Assembly (NCBI GenBank): GCA_017634555.1
Contig: JAGBNF010000025.1
Location: 1 to 42,882, forward strand
Origin: Eubacterium sp.
Lineage (GTDB): Bacteria; Bacillota; Clostridia; Lachnospirales; Lachnospiraceae
DNA: 42,882 nt
Direction of reading: 5' to 3'
Shown here: one piece after another, positions 24,601 through 32,644 of the stretch
Layout of the letters: every line of letters begins with the position of its first letter
Numbering within the stretch: position 1 is the stretch's first letter
Notes under the pieces: model-generated
What the model was told of the DNA's origin: nothing
The model's database searches: none
The model's input: the letters and a program-made list of their open reading frames with translations, nothing else
Program-made: the position numbers and the translations under genes

Positions 24601-24818
24601 CTGTCACCGTGAGTAACGGTTTTGTTTCCTTCCAGAAGGTTCTCACCGGTCTTCTTGTCAATTGCACTGACAATTTCCATTGTGGCATTCTCGTTGAGAA
24701 CCATTGTGTTTCCGGCAGCTCTGACTACTGTGTAATTTCCGCTTCCGAGACACGAAAATACAATAGAAAAAGCCAGCAGAAACGTCAGAATCCTTTTCGT
24801 GATTCTTCTCTGCTTCAT
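21642..24818 (-). CDS. Cell-wall-anchored adhesin with Cna-like domains and a Thr-Pro-Glu stalk
   Basis: This 1058-residue surface protein has a signal peptide (about 1-35) and an N-terminal adhesin region of the Cna/clumping-factor type (about 36-620, with 'QLTFSGNIWSAPNPD'). A SpaA/CnaB-like domain follows ('GTIKVIKHDKDSTTQLLEGA', with 'MIQETKAPDDY'), then a second isopeptide-type domain from 'ALEVSKAVKDENGADI' to 'YTVIEKTDDV'. A low-complexity PT(E/D) stalk spans about 868-980. The C-terminus has NAKTGD (about 1023-1028), a hydrophobic helix and KRRR, a variant of the LPXTG signal. The pilus class B sortase recognises IPTG-like motifs, so a separate housekeeping sortase, not in this window, probably anchors it. 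GGGAG precedes the ATG; it has its own promoter and terminator. The ligand is unknown. Confidence 0.85.
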   Translation of the reverse strand: MKQRRITKRILTFLLAFSIVFSCLGSGNYTVVRAAGNTMVLNENATMEIVSAIDKKTGENLLEGNKTVTHGDSLLFEMKWAFDDDLKFTTADTFTYQLPKEITFTNVENRPVMNKNTEIGKYSIVNNVISIRYTDENFCARDNTRSGQLTFSGNIWSAPNPDKPEDDVKISFPDAVEFTIHTVPRPVETELKIDKRFTNSRQRPSDDIYECIIAIEAVNDNTDLDFYDSMYPGMSLCSDVKVYSDSACTVPLGSDDYRVTLAEDREIGIIINELADGEKIYVKYNVKVEPDMYGWDSANKYISNNHFENYYPSSYEGRIPNVAGVKSNEVPKYVDSWDDIHTLRAAFNKWSAPEYDQPGELGWMIVLYGLDKHYDKGYVKDILPDNTEVVIESVQAEEVYNHYNVLPNAVSVETKVEDGKNIAYFNFSPELIKYLEDHNDKDGSLIRIMYRTKIIRQDTDSFDYKNAAEIWFDGTNPMKTQTARRYKKPETLAKIGDYDVDTAPNAGYTIKVNPDSLDLDPNADELTLEDTMCPSFDLVISSVKINKQTPAEGTFTYDPTTRKLTFKLEDAKSYIITYEVTVNLTAHSYFDDTNNWNAVELFSKNKSLASDDMRFRGEIHDSAASSSSQTTPDLGTIKVIKHDKDSTTQLLEGAEFTLSKLTVENNTEKFEKVKSATTLADGEVSFGGLERDTVYMIQETKAPDDYKQSNEVHFYEFLNAGTTARESVTYEGKTYNVETVTSDKASLAVYIANEKKPVIEKAALEVSKAVKDENGADISTDKSFEFTLKDENGNYFDGTGFTADDQTAVYKSVTTSQSAIFADIEAEKSYTVIEKTDDVTIDGYTYVSNDAGAVTLDKNGTKVTVTNNYETVKIQPTQPTDPATPTDPASPTDPASPTDPTNPTDPTEPTNPTDPTEPTEPTEPTEPTEPTEPTEPTEPTEPTEPTEPTEPTDPTEPTEPTEPTEPTEPTDPTTPTVTTPTAPTTEESDTTEVTTETPSKVVVDDNKKTTSNATVETKKVDSNAKTGDTFGGMMAIMAVLAVISLMYIGFWFFVKRRR
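21896..22192. repeat. Low-complexity 9/18-bp tandem repeats encoding the Pro-Thr-Glu stalk
   Basis: Units of the type GGCTCTGTAGGCTCCGTT repeat more than 15 times and encode (T-E-P)n and (T-D-P)n. Third positions vary, so the array has drifted while keeping the protein pattern. Arrays like this change length by slippage and would vary the distance of the adhesin head from the wall. The opposite strand is open by chance. Confidence 0.85.
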
Positions 24819-24893
24819 CTCTCTCTCCCTTTCATTGGTTTTAATAGATTAATAGTGTAAGTTTTTTCCCTTTTCTTTATCCCTCAAGTTTGG

Positions 24894-24922
24894 AGTTTAC
24901 ATACATAAATATATGTAGTCAA
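24894..24922 (-). promoter_or_regulatory. Predicted promoter of the adhesin gene
   Basis: TTGACT (24917-24922) and TAAACT (24894-24899) on the minus strand are 17 bases apart, within an AT-rich stretch, giving a leader of about 70 bases before the ATG at 24818. Confidence 0.5.
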
Positions 24923-24969
24923 TAGTTACATATATTTTTAACAATTATCGTGAAAGGTGCACAAAAATA

Positions 24970-25004
24970 GCCGCGTTTGAAAGAATCAAACGCGGCATTT
25001 TTTT
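24970..25004. terminator. Strong bidirectional terminator after the aldolase gene
   Basis: GCCGCGTTTGA (24970-24980) and TCAAACGCGGC (24986-24996) form a perfect 11-bp stem with a 5-base loop, flanked by A-runs on one side and T-runs on the other. It ends the aldolase transcript on the minus strand and would also work on the plus strand. Confidence 0.88.
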
Positions 25005-25071
25005 CTTGTACATAATTACTAAATGTTTTCGTTATTATTACTAACGCTGTGATTTATATCAATTTTCTGTC

Positions 25072-25935
25072 TCACGCCTTGTTAGCTGAACCGAATACAG
25101 CAACTCTGTCCTTAACTTCGTCTCTGATTGCCTGAGCACCAGGAGCAAGAAGCTTACGTGGATCATATCCCTTACCCTGCTGATCCTTGCCTTCTTCGAT
25201 ATACTTACGTGTAGCAGCTGCGAATACAAGCTGGCACTCTGTATTAACGTTAACCTTAGCTACGCCCATGTCGATAGCCTTCTTGATCTGCTCATCAGGA
25301 ATTCCTGAACCACCGTGAAGAACGAGTGGTGTGTTGCCTGTAACAGCCTTGATCTGCTCAAGAACCTGGAACTGAAGACCTGCCCAGTTATCAGGATACT
25401 TTCCATGGATGTTACCGATACCGCAAGCAAGCATATCTACACCGAGATCGTTGATCTGCTTACACTCTGCAGGATCAGCACACTCACCTGTTGATACTAC
25501 TCCGTCTTCCTCGCCGCCAATACCACCAACTTCTGCCTCAAGAGAAATGCCCTTCTCTCTGCAGATAGCGATAAGTTCCTTTGTCTTCGCAATATTCTCT
25601 TCAAGTGGAAGTGAAGATCCGTCGAACATGATTGATGTAAATCCAGCTTCGATACAAGCCTTAGCACCTTCGTATGAACCGTGATCAAGGTGAAGAGCTA
25701 CAGGAACTGTAATTCCGAGTGACTCATCCATAGCCTTAACCATAGCAGCTACAGTCTTGAAGCCTGTCATATACTTACCTGCACCCTCTGATACTCCGAG
25801 GATAACCGGTGTCTTAAGCTCCTCACACTCAAGCAGAACTGACTTTGTCCACTCAAGATTGTTGATGTTGAACTGAGCTACAGCATAGTGACCTTCAACT
25901 GCCTTCTTAAGCATTTCTGTTGCAGAAACTAACAT
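25072..25935 (-). CDS. fba: Class II fructose-bisphosphate aldolase
   Basis: This glycolytic and gluconeogenic enzyme cleaves fructose 1,6-bisphosphate to dihydroxyacetone phosphate and glyceraldehyde 3-phosphate with zinc. The 287-residue protein is the usual length. The catalytic aspartate and zinc ligand are in 'LHLDHG' (Asp84, His85), with further zinc histidines in 'GNIHGKY' (His177) and 'LVLHGGSG' (His207), and the phosphate-binding 'VAKVNVNTE'. GGAGG lies 9 bases before the ATG, the promoter at 26037-26065 has a consensus TATAAT, and a strong terminator follows, so it is an independent, highly expressed gene. The clean codon use fits that. Confidence 0.96.
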   Translation of the reverse strand: MLVSATEMLKKAVEGHYAVAQFNINNLEWTKSVLLECEELKTPVILGVSEGAGKYMTGFKTVAAMVKAMDESLGITVPVALHLDHGSYEGAKACIEAGFTSIMFDGSSLPLEENIAKTKELIAICREKGISLEAEVGGIGGEEDGVVSTGECADPAECKQINDLGVDMLACGIGNIHGKYPDNWAGLQFQVLEQIKAVTGNTPLVLHGGSGIPDEQIKKAIDMGVAKVNVNTECQLVFAAATRKYIEEGKDQQGKGYDPRKLLAPGAQAIRDEVKDRVAVFGSANKA

Positions 25936-26036
25936 GATATATTACCTCCGTGTAATAAATAATTAATTCATTCTTTGTCTGATAAACAGACTTTATGGTA
26001 ATTCACCGGACCCTACCAACCAGCCCAGCGAACAAT

Positions 26037-26065
26037 ATTATACCTTATATATAGACAATTAACAA
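26037..26065 (-). promoter_or_regulatory. Promoter of the aldolase gene
   Basis: TTGTTA (26060-26065) and TATAAT (26037-26042) on the minus strand are 17 bases apart. The leader of about 95 bases includes a GC-rich stretch (25998-26030) with no clear riboswitch pattern. Confidence 0.65.
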
Positions 26066-26105
26066 CTATTTTAGGTTAAAGATGTCAAACTTAGTATTCC
26101 CTATA

Positions 26106-26147
26106 AAAGAGAAAACCTGCATCAGATAAATACTTATCTGACGCAGG
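26106..26147 (-). terminator. Rho-independent terminator of the tubulin-like gene
   Basis: CCTGCATCAGATAA (26116-26129) and TTATCTGACGCAGG (26134-26147) form a 14-bp stem with a single mismatch-type (G-T) pair and a 4-base loop. On the minus strand it is followed by TTTTCTCTTTT. It starts 16 bases after the stop codon. Confidence 0.85.
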
Positions 26148-26162
26148 AAAGATTGATTTATG

Positions 26163-28673
26163 TTATGAAGCTTGTTTCGGTGATTCATCTGCGTGAAGTC
26201 CGTAGTAGTTACCACCGCTTATTACCTTATCGTATGCTGCCTTCATTTCCTCTGCACAAGCAAGCATTGAAGGACGTATACCCATGTAGAAATTATCTAC
26301 TGAAATCTGCATTTCTCCCGGGTTCATGGTTATTGCATCCGGATCCTCGTTGTAAGGAGCACCTATCAGGATTTCCTTAACAGCCTGGCTGAAGAATGGC
26401 ATCGATTCCGGAAGTGATATGAACTTCTTATTGAGAACCTGATTCTCAAATCCCGGTACCAGCTCACAAAGCTTTTTCTTCTTTGTCTTCTCAAAGGCTC
26501 CGTCTACGAAGGCCTTTGCTGCTTTCTTCATGATTGCACGGCGCTGATCATTATCCTTGCCGACAAACACGAAGTTGCATTCTGACATTGTAGGCTGCTC
26601 ATCCGCAAATGCATTATATATAAGCTTCTCCGGTGCATAAACTCCTACTCCGTTGAAGAAGTTCTTATATATTCTCTCCATCTCCTGACTTACAGGAACC
26701 AGTCTGTCATTATCCAGATCACTCTCATGACTTACCATGAAGTTGATCAGGCCTGTCTTCATCTGCTCTACCTTCTCATCAGTGATGTAATCCTTCGGAA
26801 GGAATTCCGTACGCTTTGCCTGTTTAAGCATGAAGCCTATTATCCTTCGTCCGTCATTTGAAAGACCGCTGATTGCAGAATTGAGATCTACTCCAAACTG
26901 TGAATAGATATCATCGAGCTGTTCAGCTCTGTGTCTCAGCTGACGTATTATATCACCCAGAACATCCTGACGGTTCATTTCTTCCATCAGCATATTTCTT
27001 TCCTTAGCGAGAGCATCCTTGATGCTGGCTTCATAGTAACCGTTCTCGGTTTCCTTCTTCGCATTAGGGAAAGTGAAGAATCTCTTCTTAACAATCGCAA
27101 GTATGGATTCTCTGATTCTCTCAAACTCACTGAACGGACTGTAATTGCTGAGTGCTGTCTCAAGAGATTTGATCTCTTGGATCATTCCGCCGTCCTCTTC
27201 GCATCCACCGATGTTTCTCGCACCGATCATCTTCATTGTTACGAACGGACCGAACTGTCTCAGATATTTATCTATGTGACCGTCAAGTGTAGATGTAAGC
27301 TTTATTCGTATTGACTTTACTATAACCGGAATATCGGTCTTGATAGTCTCGAGCTGTCTCGGAAGGATCGTACTGAAATCATCCGTTCCTTTCTTGATAG
27401 CCTTATAAGGCTGCTTCGAATACTGACCTACCTTTATCAGACCGTTAACACTGAGATTGATCTCATCTCCCGGTTCTCCTGCGAAGAAGGTTTTGAGTTC
27501 TCCGAAGGTGTCATCCACATCCTTCTTTATGCTCTCATCCTTCTCAGGCATTTCGTAAAGCAGCTTCTCAGCGCGGCTGAAAATGTCCTGCTCACATATA
27601 TTCTCTATCTCTCTGATAGGAATCTTATAATCCGACTCATTAACAACCTTGAAAAGACCTACACTGCTTGATTCAAAGAATGAATCTCTGATAAGCATAC
27701 GATTTCCGTTTATATCGGAATCATCTATATACTTGTTGATTGCCAGCTTCTGAAGGAAGTAAGCCACATCATTAAATACAACGTGCTCAGGTATATATCC
27801 CTGATCATCCTTCTTTCCGGATACGAGTACACAGGAATCAAAAATGTTTTCTTTCATCGTGAGCCTATGAGTCGTACTCTCGAAGTTGTAACTCTCTCCT
27901 GTATAAGCTATCTGCATATACTGGCTCAACTCCTCAAGAGTTGCATGAGAGTTTGCGAGAAGCAGCGTTCTCTTATCTTCGTTATCATAGATTGCTTTGT
28001 TTGCAAAAAGCGCATCCGGAGTAATGAGACATCCACCTACGCGGAAATTCTTCCATCTGCGGGACTTTCCATATGCCTTGATGTTATATGTAACATCGGC
28101 CAGAATTCCGCTTCCTGTTCCTCCGGCTGTACTGGATACTATGATTACATCCAGCTTGCCACCCTTTGACTTACTGTAAAGATCTTCCAGTTTTTCAAAA
28201 AGGAGTATTCTCATGTCTTCATAAGCATTTGAAAACATAAGTCTTCCTATCTGTCTGTTGCCTTCAGCTCCTGTAGTTCCGATAGAAATTCGCGGAAAAT
28301 CAGGACTCATCCATTTCGCCAGAGATTCCTGAACAGGCATGCTGTTAAAACCTCTGGTAAGGATATCTCCCAGGTTCGGTCTGTAAATACTGAGTACTTC
28401 CAATGCATTAAGACCATAACCCTCTTTACTATCCTTGATAGTTGCTTCCATTGCCGGTATATCTGAATCCATCAGGAGAAAACTGATATTATCCTCGCGG
28501 CTGATATTTCCCATCATCATCCGCTTCAGAGCTGTTACGACTTTTCCGCCGACTCCACCGAGTCCGATAACGAGAAGATCACCGTTAAAACGATTCTCAT
28601 TCTCAACCTTGCTGAAAATGCGCACATGCTTCAGTTTGTTAAACTCTTCCTTTTGTGTGTCTATAAGTATCAT
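26163..28673 (-). CDS. Tubulin_2-family (FtsZ/tubulin superfamily) GTPase-like protein
   Basis: This 836-residue protein has the tubulin/FtsZ nucleotide-binding landmarks: 'LLVIGLGGVGGKVVTALKR' (33-51) for the base of the fold, and the G-box 'SSTAGGTGSGILADV' (180-194, the GGGTG(T/S)G motif). Also present are 'RISIGTTGAEGNRQIGRLMF' (128-147) and 'GGCLITPDALF'. A helical C-terminal half of about 450 residues has no match I recognise. It fits the 'tubulin-like domain' family Tubulin_2, whose members are poorly studied; polymerisation or membrane remodelling are proposals, not facts. There is no signal peptide or membrane helix. The ATG at 28671-28673 has AGGAG 8 bases upstream; an earlier in-frame codon at 28721 lacks one. 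It is monocistronic, with its own terminator. TATAAT at 28743-28748 and a TTGTACAA octamer lie upstream. Confidence 0.8.
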   Translation of the reverse strand: MILIDTQKEEFNKLKHVRIFSKVENENRFNGDLLVIGLGGVGGKVVTALKRMMMGNISREDNISFLLMDSDIPAMEATIKDSKEGYGLNALEVLSIYRPNLGDILTRGFNSMPVQESLAKWMSPDFPRISIGTTGAEGNRQIGRLMFSNAYEDMRILLFEKLEDLYSKSKGGKLDVIIVSSTAGGTGSGILADVTYNIKAYGKSRRWKNFRVGGCLITPDALFANKAIYDNEDKRTLLLANSHATLEELSQYMQIAYTGESYNFESTTHRLTMKENIFDSCVLVSGKKDDQGYIPEHVVFNDVAYFLQKLAINKYIDDSDINGNRMLIRDSFFESSSVGLFKVVNESDYKIPIREIENICEQDIFSRAEKLLYEMPEKDESIKKDVDDTFGELKTFFAGEPGDEINLSVNGLIKVGQYSKQPYKAIKKGTDDFSTILPRQLETIKTDIPVIVKSIRIKLTSTLDGHIDKYLRQFGPFVTMKMIGARNIGGCEEDGGMIQEIKSLETALSNYSPFSEFERIRESILAIVKKRFFTFPNAKKETENGYYEASIKDALAKERNMLMEEMNRQDVLGDIIRQLRHRAEQLDDIYSQFGVDLNSAISGLSNDGRRIIGFMLKQAKRTEFLPKDYITDEKVEQMKTGLINFMVSHESDLDNDRLVPVSQEMERIYKNFFNGVGVYAPEKLIYNAFADEQPTMSECNFVFVGKDNDQRRAIMKKAAKAFVDGAFEKTKKKKLCELVPGFENQVLNKKFISLPESMPFFSQAVKEILIGAPYNEDPDAITMNPGEMQISVDNFYMGIRPSMLACAEEMKAAYDKVISGGNYYGLHADESPKQAS

Positions 28674-28790
28674 TTGACTTCTCCTCGTGCATGTAAATAA
28701 CACTAAATCATATTGTAACACACTTATTTGTAAATTTGTACAATTATATACAAAAATTTTGTCCCAATTTACACAATATTTAAGCCTATT

Positions 28791-29384
28791 TTACAAATTT
28801 TCGAGCTGAGCTCTTAAATCATCTATTCCTTTGAATAAAATTCCCTTCATTCCGAGACTGTTCGCAGCGTCCACATTTATCTGTCTGTCGTCTACAAATA
28901 CGGTCTCAGAAAGCTTTATGCCAAATCTTGATTCAAGAAGCTTATAGATTTCCGGATTTGGTTTTATCAACTTTTCCTTTGATGAAATTATATAACCGTC
29001 TGTATGAGGCAGGAATTTAAACTTAGGCCAATGAAGCTGCGACAGCTTATCAGGATAATTTGAAACAACAAATACCTTATAGCCCTTTTCCTTCAGATCC
29101 AGTACCAGCTTCTCCGAATAATCGTATTCCTCTGTGATAAATTCAAGATTTTTCCAGAATTCAGCAAGTTCCTTCTCATATCCAGGAACCACTCCTCTGA
29201 AATATTCTTCGGCCTCATCCTCATCGGCAACTCCCTCATCAAGTCTGCTCCAATGAGGAGAGTTTACTACCTTGTCAGAAAAGATCTCTATCAATTCATC
29301 ACTGAATCCAAGATCCTTCATATACGCTCTGTACCTGAAATCCGCAAGTACCATTCCTACATCAAACGCCACATTCTTATACAT
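28791..29384 (-). CDS. HAD-superfamily phosphatase (YihX/epoxide-hydrolase-like subgroup)
   Basis: This 197-residue HAD-IA hydrolase has motif I 'VAFDVGMVLADF' with nucleophile Asp8. The second Asp is Gly, as is usual in the YihX-like subgroup whose motif reads FDIGNV. Motif II is 'VFVVSNYPD' (about 104-112), the motif III lysine is in 'KLIKPNPEIY' (about 138-147), and motif IV is 'VFVDDRQINVDAA' (about 162-174). Relatives dephosphorylate sugar phosphates such as glucose 1-phosphate; the substrate here is unknown. GGAGAAG precedes the ATG. It lies 55 bases after dtd and may be the last gene of the topB-vanZ-dtd unit. No terminator is visible after it. Confidence 0.88.
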   Translation of the reverse strand: MYKNVAFDVGMVLADFRYRAYMKDLGFSDELIEIFSDKVVNSPHWSRLDEGVADEDEAEEYFRGVVPGYEKELAEFWKNLEFITEEYDYSEKLVLDLKEKGYKVFVVSNYPDKLSQLHWPKFKFLPHTDGYIISSKEKLIKPNPEIYKLLESRFGIKLSETVFVDDRQINVDAANSLGMKGILFKGIDDLRAQLENL

Positions 29385-29439
29385 TACTTCTCCATTCTGT
29401 CATTTAACAAATGACATTATAACCCAATAAACATTACTC

Positions 29440-29901
29440 TTACTTCGACATGATCTCGTCACTGTCGAGAATTATGGTGAACGGTCCCTGATTAACGAGA
29501 CTGCAGGTCATATGCTCTCCGAACATTCCCGTTCCGATCCTGTTCTCTCCGAGCTCGGCTCTGCATTTATCAACTATATAATCATACAGCTCCTCGGCAT
29601 GCTGAGGGCTTCCCGCTTTTACAAAGCTCGGTCTGTTACCCTTCTTACAGTCCGCATACAGCGTGAACTGCGATACCAGAAGCATGTCACCGTTTACATC
29701 CTTTATGGAAAGATTTGTTTTATCATTCTCATCACTGAATATCCTGAGTCCGATGAGCTTGCTGATAAGCTTATCGGCAACCGCCTTATCATCAGCCTCC
29801 TCTACTCCGATCAGCACGAAAAACCCGAGTCCGATCTCTCCTGTTGTTTTTCCTTCAACCTCAACCTTAGCTGAGGTAACTCTCTGAACTACAAATCTCA
29901 T
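29440..29901 (-). CDS. dtd: D-aminoacyl-tRNA deacylase
   Basis: This proofreading enzyme hydrolyses D-amino acids (and glycine from tRNA-Ala) off tRNA. The 153-residue length is typical. The two active-site signatures are present: 'LLVSQFTLYAD' (about 74-84) and the cross-dimer 'VNQGPFTIIL' (about 137-146), where the family has N-x-G-P-(V/F)-T. It begins 'MRFVVQRVTSAKVEV', a standard start. The ATG overlaps the stop of the vanZ gene (ATGA), so it is translationally coupled. Confidence 0.95.
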   Translation of the reverse strand: MRFVVQRVTSAKVEVEGKTTGEIGLGFFVLIGVEEADDKAVADKLISKLIGLRIFSDENDKTNLSIKDVNGDMLLVSQFTLYADCKKGNRPSFVKAGSPQHAEELYDYIVDKCRAELGENRIGTGMFGEHMTCSLVNQGPFTIILDSDEIMSK

Positions 29902-30395
29902 TTACTTTTGTTCTCCGCTTTTTTTCGTCTCACCAGCCTTATGATCAGCAGGCAAAGTGTCATTATCAAAACTCCCGTCAGCACTCCCGAGCTGTCGATC
30001 ATCACATCGATCGGACTGCATGCTCTTCCCGGAACAAACCTCTGATGGAACTCATCCGTACATGCATAGAGCGTTCCCGTAAGCCATGCCAGAAGCAGCT
30101 GAAATCTCATCTTATATTTTTTTATTCCTGTATAAAATCCTGTAAGCATTAAACCGAGCAGCATATACTCCGTAAAATGTGCGGATTTCCTGACAACAAG
30201 ATTTATCTTCTTGGCAAAGGATATCTGCTCCTGCTCAGGGAGCTTATCAAAATTCTTTACAGTAAGCTTTCCTACCGCCATTCCTACTTTAAGGCTCTGA
30301 TCTGTTGACTCTTCTCCGTTCTTTGCAGAGAACATAAAGATTCCGATCATTATGATCACCGACAGGACAGCAAACACAGTGCATCTCTTACTCAT
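29898..30395 (-). CDS. VanZ-family membrane protein
   Basis: This 165-residue protein has about four hydrophobic segments (about 8-23, 75-93, 100-113 and 133-154). It shows the VanZ pattern 'RKSAHFTEYMLLGLM' (around residue 70) and 'DEFHQRFVPGR(A)CSPIDVMIDS' (around residues 114-134). VanZ relatives are linked to teicoplanin resistance and other envelope traits, but most genomic copies are of unknown role. The ATG at 30393-30395 with AGGAAA upstream begins 10 bases after topB stops; an earlier in-frame start would lie inside topB. The coupling with topB and dtd seems to be positional rather than functional. Confidence 0.85.
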   Translation of the reverse strand: MSKRCTVFAVLSVIIMIGIFMFSAKNGEESTDQSLKVGMAVGKLTVKNFDKLPEQEQISFAKKINLVVRKSAHFTEYMLLGLMLTGFYTGIKKYKMRFQLLLAWLTGTLYACTDEFHQRFVPGRACSPIDVMIDSSGVLTGVLIMTLCLLIIRLVRRKKAENKSK

Positions 30396-30405
30396 TGTAT
30401 ATTTC

Positions 30406-32496
30406 CTATTTCTTTGTATAGAATGGCTTTGTCTGATCAAAGACCGCATTCATCTGATACTGATTATTAAGTCCTTTTACGAAGTTGGTATTTCGTGTAA
30501 CATAATCAGTCATCTTATCCATATATTCCTTCTCGGAAATGTTGCCTTCAGCAACTCCTGTAAGTCCCTTCTCCCAGCTTGCCGTAAGGTCAGCTCGCAG
30601 AAGTCCGCTTATGGATCTGAGCACAACATCGTAGATTATCTCTCCCAGGAAGGTCGGTGTAAGTATCTGTGTCTTCTTATTGAGAGCGATATACTTGTTG
30701 TTCACAAGCTTTGTGATTATCGCATCTCTTGTGGCAGACGTTCCGATACCGCTTCCCTTTATCTGTTCACGAAGCTCTTCATCCTCTATCAGCTGACCCG
30801 CATTTTCCATGGCAAGGATCAGTGAACCAGATGAATATCGCTTCGGTGCCGTAGTCTTTCCTTCCTTAATCTCAAAGCCTCCGCAGGAAAGCATGGTTCC
30901 CTTCTTAAGACCTGAAATGTAATCTATAACGTCCTGGCTCATAACTGCATTTTCATTGTCACCGGAAGCGTCATCCTGACCTGCTGCATCATCCTTCTTT
31001 TCTGCATTACTTCCACCTTCGGTGGCAGCCTTCTTCTTTCCGAAATTCTTATCTGCGATTATCAGATAACCCGGTTTTACAAGCTGCTTGGTTGAAGCGG
31101 TAAACTCTTCTCCGTTTCTATCAAGGACCAGTGCAACCTTCTGATACTCTGCTGCCGGATAGAATATTGAAAGAAATCTTCTTACTATCAGCTCATAAAC
31201 ACTGTTTTTCAGTGAGTCAAGACTTCCCAGTGCATTTAGACCCTGTCCCGTAGGAATTATCGCATAGTGGTCTGTGATGAGCTTATCGTTGACATACTTG
31301 GACTTTGCCAGTCCCTTATAAGCTCCCTGCTGAACCACATTTGCAGCATATGCATTCAGATTTTCTTTATTATAATTCATCAGTCCCTTAAGGTTTTTAT
31401 CTATCTCCTTAGCGACTGCGGTTGAAAGAACTCTCGCGTCGGTTCTTGGATATGTGACCAGCTTCTTCTCATATAATTCCTGAACTACGGCAAGAGTCTC
31501 CGAAGGACTTATCTTGAAGAGCCTTGAGCAGTCATTCTGAAGCTCGGCCAGATTGTATAGTGTCGGAGGATTCTTCTTCTCGGCTTTCTTCGTTACCGAC
31601 TTAACCTTCATTTCCACAGGCTCCGGATCCGAAAGAAAACGTATCAGCTCCTCTGCATCCTCTCTCTTATTAAATCCGTTCTCCTTATAGAGCAGCGGGC
31701 TGTTCTCATATTTACTTCCCTTTGATACATGCCACTCTGCTTCGAAGATCTTCTGAAGAGCCGCATCCTCTGCACCTTCCTCAGGCTTCTTACATATATC
31801 AGCCAGCACTCTGTAGAAAGGGGTAGGAACAAATTCTCTTATCTCCCTCTCCCTCTTGACTATCATTCCGAGAACACAGGTCATAACTCTACCGACGGCT
31901 ATAACACATTTATCCACACCCAGATACTGTTTGATGCCGTAAGAATACTTGAGTGTAAGTGCTCTTGAGAAGTTGATACCCATCAGGTAATCTTCCTTCG
32001 CACGAAGATATGCCGCATCACTCAGATTATCATACTCTGCAAGCGGCTTCGCTTCCTTGATTCCTCGAAGTATTTCCTCCTCTGTCTGGGAATCGATCCA
32101 TACTCTTCTTTTATCCTTGGTCTTCGGGACTTTAGCCATCTCGTCAACCAGTCTGTAAATGTATTCTCCCTCACGTCCCGAGTCGGTGCAGACATAAATC
32201 GTGCCCACATCTTCTCTTGTGAGAAGCTTCTTTACCACATCGAACTGCTTCTTGACAGCTCCGATAACTTCATATTTATATTTTTCCGGTATGAATGGGA
32301 TCGTTGCAAGCGCCCATTTCTTCATATTCGGATCGTATGCTTCGGGATAGCTCATTGTAATAAGATGTCCCACGCACCACGTTATTATATTGTCACCCTG
32401 CTCGATATACCCTTGTGACTTATTTCCCTTAACATGAAGGACATCCGCAAACTGCTGTGCCACAGAAGGCTTCTCTGCTATAAACAAACTTTTCAT
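30406..32496 (-). CDS. topB: DNA topoisomerase III (TopB type)
   Basis: This type IA topoisomerase cuts one DNA strand and decatenates. The 696-residue protein starts with the Toprim domain ('MKSLFIAEKPSVAQQFADVL', acidic 'YVCTDSGREGEYIYRL' at about 101-116). It carries the active-site tyrosine in 'KKLVTYPRTDARVLS' (about 344-358) and the family motifs 'VAVGRVMT' and 'GIGTSATRDAII'. A lysine- and acid-rich insertion (about 490-525) is unusual but in a loop position. There is no C-terminal zinc-finger extension. The ATG at 32494-32496 has GGAG about 11 bases upstream; a GTG four codons earlier is the alternative. Toprim-bearing TopB genes of this kind occur both on chromosomes and in integrative elements; no other conjugative genes are nearby. 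Confidence 0.93.
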   Translation of the reverse strand: MKSLFIAEKPSVAQQFADVLHVKGNKSQGYIEQGDNIITWCVGHLITMSYPEAYDPNMKKWALATIPFIPEKYKYEVIGAVKKQFDVVKKLLTREDVGTIYVCTDSGREGEYIYRLVDEMAKVPKTKDKRRVWIDSQTEEEILRGIKEAKPLAEYDNLSDAAYLRAKEDYLMGINFSRALTLKYSYGIKQYLGVDKCVIAVGRVMTCVLGMIVKREREIREFVPTPFYRVLADICKKPEEGAEDAALQKIFEAEWHVSKGSKYENSPLLYKENGFNKREDAEELIRFLSDPEPVEMKVKSVTKKAEKKNPPTLYNLAELQNDCSRLFKISPSETLAVVQELYEKKLVTYPRTDARVLSTAVAKEIDKNLKGLMNYNKENLNAYAANVVQQGAYKGLAKSKYVNDKLITDHYAIIPTGQGLNALGSLDSLKNSVYELIVRRFLSIFYPAAEYQKVALVLDRNGEEFTASTKQLVKPGYLIIADKNFGKKKAATEGGSNAEKKDDAAGQDDASGDNENAVMSQDVIDYISGLKKGTMLSCGGFEIKEGKTTAPKRYSSGSLILAMENAGQLIEDEELREQIKGSGIGTSATRDAIITKLVNNKYIALNKKTQILTPTFLGEIIYDVVLRSISGLLRADLTASWEKGLTGVAEGNISEKEYMDKMTDYVTRNTNFVKGLNNQYQMNAVFDQTKPFYTKK

Positions 32497-32572
32497 ATAG
32501 AAAAACACTCCATTTAAATAGTGGAATTATTATTATAACATCATCCGGGTTAAAACTCTATGCTTAAAAGAA

Positions 32573-32599
32573 TGTCACCCGTCTTTTTAATTGTCACCC
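32573..32599. promoter_or_regulatory. Direct repeat TGTCACCC, candidate activator site upstream of the symporter-bioB operon
   Basis: TGTCACCC occurs at 32573-32580 and 32592-32599, with 11 bases between copies (19 bases start to start, near two helical turns). The second copy ends 16 bases before the -35 element of the plus-strand promoter. Direct repeats in this position usually bind an activator. It does not match the known BirA operator, which is an inverted repeat. Confidence 0.4.
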
Positions 32600-32615
32600 T
32601 ATATGTATTCTAAAG

Positions 32616-32644
32616 TTGACATTTTGTTATTCGTGTGTTATCTT
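32616..32644 (+). promoter_or_regulatory. Promoter of the symporter-bioB operon
   Basis: TTGACA (32616-32621) and TATCTT (32639-32644) are 17 bases apart. The leader is about 60 bases, with AAAGGA before the symporter ATG at 32712. The 215-base gap also serves the divergent topB gene, for which TATAAT (minus strand, near 32532-32537) is a possible -10 element. Confidence 0.6.

Noticed and set aside
25936-26036. Riboswitch in the aldolase leader
   Set aside because: The leader has a GC-rich patch but no conserved core of any riboswitch class I can recognise, and aldolase genes are not usual targets.
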